Positions 5,315 to 5,435 of a stretch of DNA of 5,435 nucleotides are shown here, piece after piece (within the stretch, counting starts at the first letter, position 1; each line of letters starts with the position of its first letter). The position numbers and the translations under genes are program-made. The DNA is taken from assembly GCA_030647175.1 (NCBI GenBank), contig JAUSJU010000005.1, positions 1 to 5,435 on the forward strand. The letters run 5' to 3'. The notes beneath the pieces were generated by a model. It saw nothing but the letters and a program-made list of their open reading frames with translations, was not told where the DNA came from and made no database searches. The DNA comes from a bacterium. Its GTDB lineage: Bacteria > Patescibacteriota > Minisyncoccia > Minisyncoccales > UBA10102.

Positions 5315-5435
5315 AACAACGATTGGTTTTTCGTACGATATAGCAAAGCACGGATTCGGTATTCTTGGCCAGAAAGGATTTTTTGATGTGTTTAGTGTGA
5401 AGTTCGATCTTACGAAGGAAGAACTAGAGCTTATT
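5271..5435 (+). pseudogene. C-terminal fragment of retropepsin-like aspartyl protease (N-terminal half missing, 3' end beyond window)
   Basis: The frame starting at 5271 is open to the window end and encodes FLHEVMLNIGGWDYKTT, then GFSYDIAKHGFG, ILGQKGFFDVFSVKF and DLTKEELELI. These segments match, in order, the C-terminal half of the small retropepsin-like proteases found after DUF5678 genes in CPR bacteria; ILGQKGFFD is the conserved Ile-Leu-Gly region of the second half of the fold. The N-terminal half, with the catalytic D-S/T-G motif (about 90 codons by my recollection of the family), is absent. In this frame the codons before 5271 show no protease similarity and instead encode DUF5678 in another frame. 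An ATG at 5286 exists but has no ribosome site. A deletion with junction near 5258-5271 explains the arrangement; misassembly is the main alternative. Without the catalytic Asp the fragment cannot be an active protease. Confidence 0.68.

Noticed and set aside
1..5435. CRISPR array, tRNA, rRNA, insertion sequence or defence system
   Set aside because: No regularly spaced direct repeats, no cloverleaf or conserved rRNA blocks, no transposase, and no nuclease, helicase or toxin-antitoxin motifs were seen in any frame.

Overview
The window looks like chromosomal DNA from a Candidate Phyla Radiation (Patescibacteria/Parcubacteria-like) bacterium, read with the standard bacterial code (TGA, TAA and TAG all stop). 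The strongest lineage hints are a DUF5678 gene lying directly before a retropepsin-like aspartyl protease sequence (a pair I recall mainly from CPR genomes), a half-size transketolase subunit, and small free-standing genes, each with its own promoter and terminator. This assignment comes from recalled family patterns, not from a search. Every gene is on the + strand.

Left part (1-2094): the 3' end of a VOC/glyoxalase-fold gene runs in from outside the window and ends at a short hairpin-T6 terminator. Three single-gene units follow: a 166-aa protein with a probable N-terminal winged helix, a 118-aa free-standing response-regulator receiver domain, and a 126-aa protein I do not recognise. Each unit has a TTGACA-N17-TATAxx type promoter, a short leader containing ATAAGAA next to the Shine-Dalgarno sequence, one ORF, and a hairpin plus T-tract terminator. 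The promoters of the second and third units also share the box CAGACCAG at the same distance from the -35 element, which suggests common control or a duplicated expression cassette.

Right part (2137-5055): a tight three-gene metabolic operon. It contains the C-terminal (pyrimidine-binding plus C-domain) subunit of a split transketolase, a PfkB-family sugar kinase overlapping it by 4 nt (ATGA), and, after a 2-nt gap, a D-2-hydroxyacid dehydrogenase of the glyoxylate/hydroxypyruvate reductase type. The TPP-binding N-terminal transketolase subunit is not in the window, and the operon has no convincing promoter of its own. The set points to sugar-phosphate/pentose interconversion linked to C3 hydroxyacid (glycerate/hydroxypyruvate) redox chemistry; the exact substrates cannot be read from sequence.

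Right edge (5099-5435): a DUF5678 gene runs, in a different frame and with no intervening gene start, into sequence encoding the C-terminal part of a retropepsin-like protease (ILGQKGFFD region). The protease N-terminal half, with its catalytic Asp motif, is missing. This looks like a deletion that removed the end of the DUF5678 gene and the start of the protease gene, or an assembly error that mimics one.

No rRNA, tRNA, CRISPR array, insertion sequence or defence system was recognised. No gene-free stretch exceeds 300 bases; the longest is 991-1177.
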